A stretch of 64,000 nt of DNA from SB15 sp964639245 (GCA_964639245.1 CAZXCU010000006.1:1-64000); one strand, 5' to 3'. Positions 1-8,304 are shown, counted from the first letter of the stretch. Notes: a model not told the origin generated them from the sequence alone. Numbers and translations: made by a program.

Positions 1-51
1 GACATCCATATTGTGAGCGGATTGCTTGACTATCTCAATTAGCACCATTGG

Positions 52-350
52 TTATCTAACCAAAGGACGTAAACCTCCATTGCTCAGTGGCACAGAAATA
101 TCGAAAGAATATTTGCCATAGATATTGATGTGTTCAAAACGCGCTGGAGAGAGATGCACCAACTCATCTTCGGTAATCTCCTGTCCCCGCCCTCGCAAAT
201 GATCGATGGCAACCTGCATATAAACAGTATTCCAGACGGTGACGGCATTGGTGATGACATTGAGGCAGTTAGCCTGATTGATATGTTCATTGGGATACTT
301 CTTGCGGATACGTCCACGACTCGCAGATGGGGGCCGAGTTGTTCGAGATT
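52..350 (-). pseudogene. Tn3-family transposase TnpA, C-terminal remnant
   Basis: Read on the minus strand, this stretch encodes the last 85 or so residues of a Tn3-type DDE transposase and stops at 52-54. Recognisable family motifs are LNVITNAVTVWNT, a downstream LSPARFEHINIYGKYSF, and the end GGLRPLVR. This tail is diagnostic for TnpA of the Tn3 family, which cuts and joins 38-bp terminal repeats. The rest of the transposase is missing. Just upstream, around 320-350, the coding frame changes into a tyrosine recombinase frame, so an internal deletion has joined the two genes of the element. The protein cannot be active because the catalytic core is absent. The match is by family pattern only. 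Confidence 0.75.
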
Positions 351-907
351 TAGCTTGATGAGTTCTTCACGGCGCAAACCGGTTGACAGCAAGACAAACA
401 CGATGGCGCGGTCACGCCAAGGGCGGGCGTTCGCACGGAGCGGAGCCTTTTCCCCGGACTTCGACCAGCAGCGGCCTTTGGCGCGGTAGAAGGGGAACAG
501 TCGGTCACACAGATTTTCAAAGACTGGACCTGCGCTTCACTCAGACTGCGGAGTTCGAGTGGTGCGCGGCTGAGATCCCCAATGCCTTTCGTCGGATCAC
601 CCATGCTGAAGACGTACTTGTTCTGAGTATGAACCCAAGTTGCGAAAGCCGAAAGCGAAGCCAGATGATTGTTGATAGTTGTCGGTGCTAATCCTTGCGC
701 TTCCAGCGATTGCTGCCATGCCAACACATCGCGTTTGACACATGAGCTAATCCGTTCCTGCCCATAACGTTGCTCGAAAAACTGCTGGAAACGTTGCAGG
801 TGCAGGTGGATTTTCCCTCTCACTTCTTCTGATCGCACACCCTGCACCGCCACTTCCAGATAGTAATCCATCCATGCCATTAAGCTGTCTGGTAGTTTCT
901 GAACCAT
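320..907 (-). pseudogene. TnpI-like tyrosine recombinase, frameshifted and truncated
   Basis: The gene starts with ATG at 907 and encodes an N-terminal SAM-like core-binding domain (about residues 10-100, with NNHLASLSAFATWVHTQ) followed by the start of the catalytic domain. The reading frame breaks at the T-run at 514-517 on the plus strand; adding one base restores a sensible sequence that continues to STGLRREELIKLNLEQL, which holds the first catalytic arginine. The protein then runs into the TnpA remnant, so the later His-x-x-Arg and the tyrosine nucleophile are lost. In Tn4430-type transposons a recombinase of this family (TnpI) resolves cointegrates and sits between the recombination site and tnpA. 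The order here (terminal repeat, core site, recombinase, TnpA) is the same. It is inactive as it stands. Confidence 0.72.
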
Positions 908-987
908 GCTGATTACCTTTCGTGAAGCGTTTTGATCGGGATAATCTTAGTTCAGAACCTGCTTTTTGCCACTGATTTGTTCAATTC

Positions 988-1015
988 GCTTCACAGAATG
1001 TCCCTTCTGTGAAGC
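988..1015. other. 28-bp palindromic core site, likely recombinase target
   Basis: An 11-bp arm GCTTCACAGAA, a 6-bp centre TGTCCC and a perfectly inverted 11-bp arm TTCTGTGAAGC. The 11-6-11 layout is that of tyrosine recombinase core sites (dif and the TnpI core of Tn4430-like elements). It lies 2 bp inside the terminal inverted repeat and 80 bp upstream of the recombinase remnant, as expected for the internal recombination site. A near-identical site is at 27783-27808 and a diverged one at 27980-28007. Confidence 0.65.
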
Positions 1016-1017
1016 AC

Positions 1018-1056
1018 CTTACCCTGACCTTTCGTACTTTTGCTATCAATTGACGA
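1018..1056 (-). repeat. Tn3-family terminal inverted repeat
   Basis: Read on the minus strand this is about 37-39 bp, starting TCGTCAATTGATAGC and ending GGGTAAG; the TAAG inner end and the length are typical of Tn3-family terminal repeats. The inner end points left, so the transposon lies to the left and its outer edge is at about 1054-1056, only 12 bp from the cysA stop codon. The 52 bp at 1005-1056 recur without a mismatch, inverted, at 27742-27793. Confidence 0.75.
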
Positions 1057-1067
1057 ACCTGAAATTT

Positions 1068-2129
1068 TTAGCGGCTGGTCGCCAGCAGGTGAAAATCTTG
1101 CAGCCCAATATAGACCGCTTTACCAACCGCTAAAGTCTGTGCTTTGTCCGGCGGTACAATCGCATCCACGGCGAGATTAAAGGGTGCTTGCAAACGGATG
1201 GTGGCGCGTTCGTACATACCCGCAAATGCCAGACTTTCTATCGAACCCATCCCCAGTGTATGCCCATTCAAAGACTGCTGGTTGAGGGTAATTTGTACAT
1301 CTTCGGGACGAAACATGAGGGTCACAGGTTGGCCTTCCAGATGGGCGGTGTAGGGCAGGGCTGGCAGTTTCGCATCCCCCACATACACGTAATGGCTGTT
1401 GCGCTGTGCAGGGAGCAAATGCGCCGTTCCCAGAAACGAGGCCGTGTAGGGGTGCTGCGGACGGCGATAGAGTTGGGCAGGCGCACCCACTTCTAGCAAA
1501 TTGCCATGTTCCAGAATCCCGATGCGGTCAGCCACATCGAACGCCTCTTCTTGGTCATGGGTGACTAAAATTGTGGTGACACCCAAACGCTGCTGAATAT
1601 CACGGAGATTCCGCCGGAGTTGTGTCCGAATTTTCACGTCTAAAGCACCGAAGGGTTCATCCAGCAACAACACACGCGGTTGATGTGCCAGCGCCCGCGC
1701 AACGGCGACACGCTGCTGCTGTCCACCGCTTAACTGATGGGGCAGCCGATTTTCATAGCCGCGCAAGTCAATTAAATCAAGTAATTCTGTGACCCGTCGT
1801 TGTTTCTCCTGACGTGCTACCCGCCGCACATTTAAACTAAAGGCGATATTCTGCGCGACAGTCATATGCTGGAACAGTGAATAATTCTGAAAGACGAATC
1901 CCGTATCACGTTTTTGCGGGGTTAAGCGGGTCACATCGTGTCCGTGTAACCAGATTTGCCCACCGTCTGTCGGGGTTAGACCCGCGATCATCCGTAAAAT
2001 AGTGCTTTTGCCGCTGCCACTTGCCCCTAGCAGCACAAACAATTCGCCGGATTCAATTTCCAGATTGACCTGATTCACAATGGTCTGTTTGCCATATTTT
2101 TTGGTAAGGTTATCGAGTTTGATAGACAT
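1068..2129 (-). CDS. cysA: Sulfate/thiosulfate ABC transporter ATP-binding protein CysA
   Basis: A 353-residue ABC ATPase that powers sulfate or thiosulfate import together with CysT, CysW and Sbp encoded just upstream. The nucleotide-binding domain shows Walker A GASGSGKST (about 36-44), Q-loop VFQNYSLF, signature LSGGQQQR, Walker B VLLLDEP and the switch histidine in LVTHDQEE. After about residue 240 comes the C-terminal regulatory TOBE-like region with LMFRPEDV, as in CysA and related importers. The start codon overlaps the end of cysW by 20 bp, indicating translational coupling as the last gene of the operon. Substrate assignment rests on the neighbouring binding protein and two distinct permeases. 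The transposon edge lies 12 bp past the stop codon. Confidence 0.9.
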   Translation of the reverse strand: MSIKLDNLTKKYGKQTIVNQVNLEIESGELFVLLGASGSGKSTILRMIAGLTPTDGGQIWLHGHDVTRLTPQKRDTGFVFQNYSLFQHMTVAQNIAFSLNVRRVARQEKQRRVTELLDLIDLRGYENRLPHQLSGGQQQRVAVARALAHQPRVLLLDEPFGALDVKIRTQLRRNLRDIQQRLGVTTILVTHDQEEAFDVADRIGILEHGNLLEVGAPAQLYRRPQHPYTASFLGTAHLLPAQRNSHYVYVGDAKLPALPYTAHLEGQPVTLMFRPEDVQITLNQQSLNGHTLGMGSIESLAFAGMYERATIRLQAPFNLAVDAIVPPDKAQTLAVGKAVYIGLQDFHLLATSR

Positions 2130-2943
2130 GAGATGCTTTCTCCCGTCGTTTGATGAGCAGGTAATTTAACGCAGCCATCACGGATAAAATTCCAATTGCC
2201 ATCGCGCCGAGTGTGAGCGACACACTATATGCCCCGATGCGGTTTCTATCGGACAGCGCACGGAAAACAAATGTGGTGGCGGTTTCGGTACGCCCTTCGA
2301 TATTGCCGCTCGTGACCGCCACCGCGCCGAATTCGCCAACCGCCCGCGCAAAAGTCAGTACAATGCCGTACAAAAGCCCTGTCCAGATAACAGGCATGAT
2401 AATCTGCCAGAATACCCGCCAGCGACTTGCACCGAGTGTATAGGCTGCTTCCTCCTGTTGGGGGGATAAGGCAGCCAGCACCGGCGAAGTTTCCCGCGTG
2501 ACAAACGGCAACGTAACAAAGGTTTTGCCGATGAGCATTCCCGGCAGGGCAAACACAATCGCGTAGGGGGTGTCAATCCAACCACCGCGCCCGAACAGCA
2601 CAATCATGGTGTACCCGAAAATGACCGGGGAAAATACAAAGGGAATATTTACCAGTGCATCCACCATCCCTTTGCCATAGAAATCATGCCTTACCAGAAC
2701 CCATGCGAGGATTAACCCGAAAACGGTGTTAATGGCGGTTGCCATCAGCGACAGGCGTAAACTCAGTTGAAGGGCATGTTGCGCGTCCGGGTCTTGCAGC
2801 GCCGTTTGGACAGGTTCGAGGCCATTTTCAAAGGTGCGGTCTACAATGGCGTAAATCGGCGCGATGACCAGCAGCCCCGCGTACAAAAACACGAGGGCAA
2901 GCAGCAACAGCGCAATCGGGGAAGTAGGCCAAACTTCACGCAT
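2110..2943 (-). CDS. cysW: Sulfate/thiosulfate ABC transporter permease CysW
   Basis: A 277-residue inner-membrane permease with six predicted membrane segments. The cytoplasmic loop that docks to the ATPase is visible as the EAA motif (EEAAYTLGASRWRVFWQIIMP, about residues 167-187), followed by the TFARAVGEFGAVAVTSGNI stretch characteristic of sulfate permeases. It forms the pore with CysT. It overlaps cysT by 8 bp and cysA by 20 bp, so the three are one transcript. CysW and CysT are separate genes here, as in proteobacterial and cyanobacterial sulfate transporters; molybdate systems generally have a single permease, which supports the sulfate call. Confidence 0.9.
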   Translation of the reverse strand: MREVWPTSPIALLLLALVFLYAGLLVIAPIYAIVDRTFENGLEPVQTALQDPDAQHALQLSLRLSLMATAINTVFGLILAWVLVRHDFYGKGMVDALVNIPFVFSPVIFGYTMIVLFGRGGWIDTPYAIVFALPGMLIGKTFVTLPFVTRETSPVLAALSPQQEEAAYTLGASRWRVFWQIIMPVIWTGLLYGIVLTFARAVGEFGAVAVTSGNIEGRTETATTFVFRALSDRNRIGAYSVSLTLGAMAIGILSVMAALNYLLIKRREKASHVYQTR

Positions 2944-3832
2944 GATTGCCCCTCCACGCTTGAAAACCGCGCTTCACTATTTTGGGGAGGGCGAGCGTGG
3001 GGTAATTGCGTAAAATCCCGACTCCTAACATGATGCCCATAGCAATCAAAATAATGACCAGCGACACGCCACTTGCCCCCTGCAAATCTCCGCCTTCTAC
3101 CCGTCCATACAAATAGGTGGTTGCGGTTTGGGACTGCATCGGAATATTGCCGGAGACCACCACCACCGAGCCAAATTCGCCCAGCGCCCGCGCAAAACTC
3201 AGCAATCCACCGGTAATCATTGCGGGGCGAATGGTAGGAAAAATGACTTTCCAGAACACCCCCCAGTTATACGCGCCGAGGGTTTGGGCGGCTTCTTCTT
3301 GATGGGTTTCCATTTCCAGCAACACGGGTTGAACGGTGCGAATCACAAACGGGTAACTCACAAATAGCAGCGCCAGAATCAATCCCGGTGGCGCATAAAT
3401 AATTTGTAGCCCCAGATTTTCCTCTATCCACATCGCGGTTTCGGTTTGTGGCCCATACAGCAGCACCAGCATCACCCCTGTAACCAGTGTCGGGATGGCA
3501 AAGGGCAAATCAATCAACGCATTAAACAACGCCTTGCCCGGAAATTTATATTTCACCAGCACATAGGCCGTGAGTGTTCCCATGAGGGTGTTGATGACCG
3601 CCATCAGCGCGGATGTCCACAGGGTGCGGCGAATCGCATTGTAGGCGATGGGATGTGACACACTCTCCCAGAATCCCCCGATACCATCTTCTAAACCCTT
3701 AATCGCAATCACCACGACGGGTACAGCCACCATGATGACGACATACAAAATTGCCGTCAACCGTAGCGCCCATTTACCCCATTCAAACTGAAAATCCGCA
3801 ACTGCGGCAGGTTTGATCGTCAATTCTGTCAT
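2936..3832 (-). CDS. cysT: Sulfate/thiosulfate ABC transporter permease CysT (CysU)
   Basis: A 298-residue permease with six membrane segments and the docking motif EEAAQTLGAYNWGVFWKVIFP, followed by SFARALGEFGSVVVVSGNI. I start it at 3832 (MTELTIKPAAV), which has an AAGGGA ribosome site 6-8 bp upstream; the longer open frame to 3928 would translate through a hairpin in the intergenic region and gives an unlikely leader. It partners with CysW to form the sulfate channel. It lies 74 bp downstream of sbp, separated by a strong hairpin, so the permease genes are probably expressed at a lower level than the binding protein. Confidence 0.88.
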   Translation of the reverse strand: MTELTIKPAAVADFQFEWGKWALRLTAILYVVIMVAVPVVVIAIKGLEDGIGGFWESVSHPIAYNAIRRTLWTSALMAVINTLMGTLTAYVLVKYKFPGKALFNALIDLPFAIPTLVTGVMLVLLYGPQTETAMWIEENLGLQIIYAPPGLILALLFVSYPFVIRTVQPVLLEMETHQEEAAQTLGAYNWGVFWKVIFPTIRPAMITGGLLSFARALGEFGSVVVVSGNIPMQSQTATTYLYGRVEGGDLQGASGVSLVIILIAMGIMLGVGILRNYPTLALPKIVKRGFQAWRGNHA

Positions 3833-3849
3833 AAATTTTCCCTTTTCAC

Positions 3850-3893
3850 CCTCACCCCAAACCCCTTCTCCACAACGAGAGAAGGGGCTGAGG
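3850..3893 (-). promoter_or_regulatory. Intercistronic hairpin between sbp and cysT
   Basis: CCCCTTCTC at 3862-3870 pairs with GAGAAGGGG at 3879-3887, and an outer CCTCA/TGAGG pair (3850-3854, 3889-3893) extends the stem. No U-tract follows, so it is unlikely to be a full terminator. Such hairpins between a binding-protein gene and its permease genes commonly protect the upstream message or attenuate read-through; that role is inferred. Confidence 0.5.
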
Positions 3894-3905
3894 ATGGAGG
3901 GAAAA

Positions 3906-4931
3906 CTACTGCCCTTTAATTTCCGCAATCAGCAGCGTGAACCGTCCGTTTTCCCCGAACAATTCTTCGCGCACAACCGACCAGCCACCGAATTCTTCAA
4001 TGGTGAACAGGTCTTCAATCACCGGAAATTGTTCGACAATTTCTTCTTCGGCAGCGACTTCTTCATCCACCGGACGGAAACCATGTTTGGCAAAAATTCG
4101 CTGGGCTTCGGGCGTATAGAGAAAATCGACAAATGCCTGTGCGACTTCCAGTGTGCCGTGTTGTTCGGCGTAGACATCGACCACCGCAATCGGGTTTTCA
4201 ATCAGAATGGTCGAGGTCGGATATACCACGTCCACTTCGCTGCCCGCTTGCCGTGCCGCGAAAATTTCGTTTTCGTAGGTAATGGCGACATCCCCAATCC
4301 CATTTTCAAAGGTCAGGTAACTTTCGCGCCCGTCTTTGTCAAAAACCAGCACATTTTCAATCACCTTGCTCAAAAATTCGGTAGCGCCTTCGTCCCCTGC
4401 TTCGTAGCCTTCAATGTTGCCACGTTTGGCTGCCCCATAAGCCGCCAGAATATTCCACTGTGCGCCGCCGCTTGTCACAGGGTCAGGCGTAATGACTTTG
4501 ATGCCATCCCGCGCAATATCACCCCAATCTTGAATATCCTCAGGATTGCCGGGACGTACCGCCAGCACTGCTACCGAAGTTGCAATCGTGCCATTGTTGC
4601 GTGCTTGCCAATCGGCGGTAATCAACCCCGCCTCTTGAATAGCAGTGATGTGCGATTCCAACGACAGCGCCACAATATCCGCTTCTAACCCGCCAATCAC
4701 CGCCCGCGATTGTGCGCCGGAGGCTTCAAATGATTGTTCAAAGGTGACTTTTTGGCCGGTTTCTTCTTCCCACTGCTCGGCAAAAATCGGGAAGAGTTCG
4801 CCATAGGCTTCACGCGGGACAGCAAATCCAACAAAGGTGAGGGTTACTTCATCGTCTTGAGCATTCGCAAACGCCGGAACAACCAGCGCCAGCACGACCA
4901 GCAGAACCGCGATTCTGGACAATTTCTTCAT
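3906..4931 (-). CDS. sbp: Periplasmic sulfate/thiosulfate-binding protein Sbp
   Basis: A secreted solute-binding protein of 341 residues. The start at 4931 gives a clean signal peptide (MKKLSRIAVLLVVLALVVPAFANA, cleavage near residue 24) behind a GGAG ribosome site; the open frame to 5108 would bury this. The mature part has the sulfate-binder pattern: GFAVPREAYGELFPIFAEQW, SGAQSRAVIGGLEADIV, and a later SGGAQWNILAAYGA. It delivers sulfate or thiosulfate to CysTWA. It is the first gene of the transport operon; the 305 bp upstream to the next gene contain four phased 11-bp repeats (5149-5192) that look like a response-regulator operator. Phosphate is unlikely as the substrate despite the Pho-box-like layout, because the protein is of the Sbp and not the PstS type. 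Confidence 0.88.
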   Translation of the reverse strand: MKKLSRIAVLLVVLALVVPAFANAQDDEVTLTFVGFAVPREAYGELFPIFAEQWEEETGQKVTFEQSFEASGAQSRAVIGGLEADIVALSLESHITAIQEAGLITADWQARNNGTIATSVAVLAVRPGNPEDIQDWGDIARDGIKVITPDPVTSGGAQWNILAAYGAAKRGNIEGYEAGDEGATEFLSKVIENVLVFDKDGRESYLTFENGIGDVAITYENEIFAARQAGSEVDVVYPTSTILIENPIAVVDVYAEQHGTLEVAQAFVDFLYTPEAQRIFAKHGFRPVDEEVAAEEEIVEQFPVIEDLFTIEEFGGWSVVREELFGENGRFTLLIAEIKGQ

Positions 4932-5148
4932 GGTGTGATTTCTCCTATCTTGTTTTTTATTTGTTCCCCTCATTGCGTTCTGAGAGGGTTCAGCCTGTAC
5001 AACAACATCCACTGCAGGAGAAATCGCAACAACAGATAAATTTGCGGGGATGTATTTTTCGGATGTACATGCCATTTTTTCCTTGATTAAACGGATAAAT
5101 GGCAGCATAACACGCGGGGATTCAGGCTATCAAGCAAAAGGGGTGTTT

Positions 5149-5192
5149 TGTCACCACTTTGTCACCACTTCGTTACGCCCATGTCACTCGCA
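5149..5192. promoter_or_regulatory. Four phased 11-bp direct repeats upstream of sbp
   Basis: Four consecutive 11-mers on the plus strand: TGTCACCACTT (5149-5159), the same again (5160-5170), CGTTACGCCCA (5171-5181) and TGTCACTCGCA (5182-5192). Direct repeats with a period of 11 bp are the known binding layout of OmpR/PhoB-type regulators, which bind as tandem dimers on one face of the helix. They sit about 220 bp before the sbp start and just behind the operon that encodes such a regulator (6145-6816). The 5193-5236 gap before the next gene holds nothing else visible. Confidence 0.55.
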
Positions 5193-5236
5193 CGGCGTAG
5201 CTATGTCTGCATTTGGGGAAAGGATGGGGTTGTACC

Positions 5237-6142
5237 TTACCCTTTGGGTTTGACGGCGAGAATCGGCTTTCCGTTTTGCACCCCCTGAATAATCTTATGC
5301 ACAAATGCGCCGTAGGTTTCAACCGCAATTGCGAGCAAATCGTAATCGCCTTCCGTGAACTCTGCCGCAATTTGTTCAAAGGGCAACCCCTGACGCAGCC
5401 TCAGCCAGCTTTCCAGCGTGGGGGGGAGCAGGTCGGCACATTCGGCGATATGGGCGCTCGCCAGGGTAGATGGATGCAGCAAAGTCGCCACGCCGTAAAT
5501 ATCATGGCGTTTAGTCGGAGCAGCCACACCAAGCAGCGTTACCGAATCCGCCAGTGGTTTGACCATCTCAATTGTCCGCTTGTCGGGGGAATGTCCGTGT
5601 AGTGCCACCAGAACCCGATGAATGGGCAGCATGTCTCCTCGAATTAGCAAAAGCGAGGTGTTGGATTTTCGCAGCAAATCACCCATCATCGTATTTTGCC
5701 GTGTATCAATCACCGCCAGTGTATAGTCCTGTGCAATAGACAGCACCGAGTCGAGGCTGTTAGCACTGGCATCCAAACACACGGCTTTATCGGACAATCC
5801 GCTGGCAATCTGACGCGCATAGGTCAGCACTTCTTCCGGTTGAGTAGCCGACCAGCTTAACAAACGCGGCACACGGATTGCCCCATCATCCGGGTAGAGT
5901 AAATCGAGCGTGGCCGCGATTTCACGGCTGTCTCCCTGCACAGGAAAAACTTTTACCCCCAGCGTTTCCTCAAACAGTCCGCACACATTTTTATTATCGG
6001 GATGCACCATCACCAGCGTGATCATATCCTCATCCTCAGCGACGGGCAGCGCCAGATGATAATACGCCAGATGACGCGGAATCCGCTGCGCCAGCAACGG
6101 GTCAATCGTAATATTTTTGAGCGACAGATATGGGTGGGACAT
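5237..6142 (-). CDS. MshEN-like plus universal stress protein domain fusion
   Basis: A 301-residue soluble protein without signal peptide or membrane segments. Residues about 5-85 (ITIDPLLAQRIPRHLAYYHLALPV, then a VMVHPDNKN strand and a VFPVQGDSREI end) resemble the N-terminal domain of GspE/MshE-type ATPases, which in some members binds cyclic di-GMP. A linker of low similarity follows, and residues about 165-300 resemble a universal stress protein fold (IHRVLVALHGHSPDKRTIEMVKPLADSVTLLGV and LLAIAVETYG near the end). The gene starts 3 bp from the response regulator gene and is the third of a kinase-regulator-USP operon, so it is probably a cytoplasmic signal input or output module for that system. 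No ATPase motor follows the MshEN-like part. Domain calls are by pattern and moderate. Confidence 0.6.
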   Translation of the reverse strand: MSHPYLSLKNITIDPLLAQRIPRHLAYYHLALPVAEDEDMITLVMVHPDNKNVCGLFEETLGVKVFPVQGDSREIAATLDLLYPDDGAIRVPRLLSWSATQPEEVLTYARQIASGLSDKAVCLDASANSLDSVLSIAQDYTLAVIDTRQNTMMGDLLRKSNTSLLLIRGDMLPIHRVLVALHGHSPDKRTIEMVKPLADSVTLLGVAAPTKRHDIYGVATLLHPSTLASAHIAECADLLPPTLESWLRLRQGLPFEQIAAEFTEGDYDLLAIAVETYGAFVHKIIQGVQNGKPILAVKPKG

Positions 6143-6144
6143 CG

Positions 6145-6816
6145 TTAATCGTTTCTATTGGTTACCAGCGCATATCCCACGCCCGGAATCGTTTCAATGT
6201 AGTTGGGGTCATCAATTTTGCCCCGCAACCGATGGACGAGTTGTTTGAGCATCGTTTTGTCTCCCCCCGAAACACCCCACACCTGATTAATAATCGCATC
6301 GGCAGGCAAAACCTGTCCTGCGTTGAGCATCAGCACTTCCAGAAAACGACATTCAAGCTGGGTAAGTTGAATCGGTGCATGGTCGGGCAGGATCACTTCC
6401 CGGCGGGCAACATCCAGTGTTAAATCGCCCACCGACAGCGGCCCCGGCGATTGCACGATTCCCGCACGGCGCATCACGGCTTTAATCCGTGCCACCAGTT
6501 GACGCGGGCTAAACGGTTTGGTGATGTAATCATCTGCGCCCAGTTCCAACCCGCGCACCACATCATCATCTTCACCGTGAACGCTCAAAATCAAAATGGG
6601 AGTGCTGGCCTGCGAACGGATATGCTGGCACACCGCCAACCCGTCCATTTTGGGCAAATTTAAATCCAGCACCATCATATGGGGGGCTTCATTCCGCCAG
6701 ACTTCCAAAGCGGAGATCCCATCGTGCGCCAGCACAATCTGAAACCCTGCTCGCCGCAGGGTAAAGGCGATAATGTCTGAAAGAGCAAGGTCATCATCCA
6801 CAACCAGAATTTTCAT
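6145..6816 (-). CDS. OmpR/PhoB-family response regulator (KdpE-like)
   Basis: A 223-residue response regulator. The receiver domain (1-120) has the acidic pocket DDD at 7-9, the phosphoacceptor Asp51 in MVLDLNLPKMDG, and the conserved lysine in DDYITKPFSPRQL. The C-terminal winged-helix DNA-binding domain (about 128-222) has the usual LTQLECRFLEVLMLNAGQVL and the recognition-helix region ending in IETIPGVGYAL. It is expected to be phosphorylated by the kinase encoded 5 bp upstream. The closest regulatory target by position is the sulfate transport operon, whose promoter region carries four 11-bp repeats; that link is inferred. Confidence 0.88.
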   Translation of the reverse strand: MKILVVDDDLALSDIIAFTLRRAGFQIVLAHDGISALEVWRNEAPHMMVLDLNLPKMDGLAVCQHIRSQASTPILILSVHGEDDDVVRGLELGADDYITKPFSPRQLVARIKAVMRRAGIVQSPGPLSVGDLTLDVARREVILPDHAPIQLTQLECRFLEVLMLNAGQVLPADAIINQVWGVSGGDKTMLKQLVHRLRGKIDDPNYIETIPGVGYALVTNRND

Positions 6817-6821
6817 GTTTT

Positions 6822-7520
6822 TCAGTCCTTTTCTCCGATGGGGAGCGTAAACCAGAACACTGCCCCACCGCCGTTGCTGTTTTCCACCCCGACTTCGCCG
6901 CCATGTCCTTCCACAATCGTCTTGACCACAGACAGCCCCAAGCCTATTCCCGGTTCATCATTTTTAGTTTCCAGACGCACAAATCGCTCAAAAATGTGGG
7001 CGCGGTCACTTTCGGGAATTCCTGCCCCCCTATCCGCCACAGCGACACGGAGAAACGCAGGCTGCAAGGTCATCTGAATTTCAATCACTTCATGCTGCGG
7101 ACTGTATTTGCTAGCGTTCATCAGCAGGTTAATCATCACCTGCTTTAAACGACTGGTATCCGCATGAATCATGGGGAGGCGAAGCGGCATTTTGACCGCA
7201 ATCGTTTGTTGGCGACGGTCTAAAAGTGGCTGCATGATATAAAGCGCATCCGCCATCACCTCAACTAGACGGGTTGAACGCGGCACGATGCTAAAATTGC
7301 CCGCCTCAATGCTGGCACTGTCCAACAAATTATCGATCAGCGTATTTAGGCCGGTGACACTCAGACGAAATGATTTGAGCAGTTCGCGCATTTCTGCACG
7401 TGAGAGGTGATCCAGTTCATCCGAAAAAATTTCCAGTGAGGCACTCAACGAGGCCAGCGGAGTCCGAAATTCGTGAGAAACACTGGCGATGAACTGCTGA
7501 ATAAACGCATGTTTTTCCAT
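6822..7520 (-). CDS. Minimal cytoplasmic sensor histidine kinase
   Basis: At 232 residues this kinase consists of almost nothing but the catalytic core. The phosphoacceptor His16 lies in SVSHEFRTPLASL; the ATP-binding domain shows the N-box LLMNASKYSP, the G1 box DRGAGIP and G2 GIGLGLSVVKTIVEGHGG. There is no membrane segment, PAS, GAF or HAMP domain, so sensing must occur through a partner, perhaps the MshEN-USP protein of the same operon. The three genes are spaced 5 and 3 bp. The start at 7520 faces the divergent Uma2 gene across 110 bp, which must hold both promoters. Confidence 0.85.
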   Translation of the reverse strand: MEKHAFIQQFIASVSHEFRTPLASLSASLEIFSDELDHLSRAEMRELLKSFRLSVTGLNTLIDNLLDSASIEAGNFSIVPRSTRLVEVMADALYIMQPLLDRRQQTIAVKMPLRLPMIHADTSRLKQVMINLLMNASKYSPQHEVIEIQMTLQPAFLRVAVADRGAGIPESDRAHIFERFVRLETKNDEPGIGLGLSVVKTIVEGHGGEVGVENSNGGGAVFWFTLPIGEKD

Positions 7521-7630
7521 TTCTCTTATTCTACAGCATCGGACTGGAGTCTTGCCGAGGAATTGCCAGCAGCCTATCGTTCAATGTAGACACCACAAAA
7601 ATGCTACAATGGGAAACAAGAGGATGAATC

Positions 7631-8260
7631 ATGACACAACGCATCGTTTCTGCCGTCGGCGTGGTGACACCGGTCTCCGCCGACGATTACATGCAACACT
7701 ATGCTGCCGCACATTATGAGTGGGTCAATGGGGTGCTGATTGCCATGTCGCCAATTTCCAGCGAGCATGATGAAATTACTGGATTTCTGTACCTGCTCTT
7801 GCGGGCTTATTTGGAGCAGAAACCCCTCGGCAAGGTGAAACGTGAACCGTTCGTGATGAAGCTGGAAAAGACCAACTCGCGGCGTGAACCGGATTTGCAA
7901 GTCATCTTGGGAGAAAATCTCGCCAACCTCAAAAAAACCTTCATGGATGGCGCGGCGGATATTTGTATTGAAGTCGTCTCGGCAGAGAGTGTCACCCGCG
8001 ACCACGGCGAGAAACTCAAGGAATACGAGACAGGCGGTGTGCGCGAATACTGGATTGTTGACCCCCTCCGCGATGAATGCCGCTTCTACCGCTTAGCGGA
8101 TGGGATTTACAAGCCTGTTAAGCTGGATGCTGAGGAAACGTACCAGACTCCCCTGCTGCCCCAATTCAAGCTGGCTGTCCCGGTCTTGTGGCAAAAGGAA
8201 CTGCCCGAATTCTCTGAAATCGGCGCGATGGTGCAGGCCATGATGAAAGCAACCGACTAA
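7631..8260 (+). CDS. Uma2 family (DUF820) putative restriction-fold protein
   Basis: A 209-residue member of the Uma2/DUF820 family, which has the PD-(D/E)XK nuclease fold and is widespread in cyanobacteria and Chloroflexota. The visible core is REPDLQVIL (Asp of the fold), then ICIEVVSAES (E-x-V), then HGEKLKEYETGGVREYWIVDP, the family hallmark. Biological function is not established; members occur as scattered single genes and may behave like mobile endonucleases. The start at 7631 has a GAGGA ribosome site. It is transcribed alone and ends in a strong hairpin at 8305-8329. Confidence 0.85.
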   Translation: MTQRIVSAVGVVTPVSADDYMQHYAAAHYEWVNGVLIAMSPISSEHDEITGFLYLLLRAYLEQKPLGKVKREPFVMKLEKTNSRREPDLQVILGENLANLKKTFMDGAADICIEVVSAESVTRDHGEKLKEYETGGVREYWIVDPLRDECRFYRLADGIYKPVKLDAEETYQTPLLPQFKLAVPVLWQKELPEFSEIGAMVQAMMKATD

Positions 8261-8304
8261 CGGATTGGTTGAAATAGACGAGACTTAATCTGATATTCCA
8301 TTCG

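Noticed and set aside
3833..3928. Longer start for cysT
   Set aside because: The added 32 residues are translated from the intercistronic hairpin and look non-coding; the later ATG has the ribosome site.
3813..4688. 291-codon plus-strand frame opposite sbp
   Set aside because: It is antisense to a clear solute-binding protein and has no family signature.
5149..5192. Pho box and phosphate transport
   Set aside because: The repeat spacing is Pho-box-like, but the adjacent binding protein and two permeases are of the sulfate type, and the unit sequence differs from CTGTCAT.
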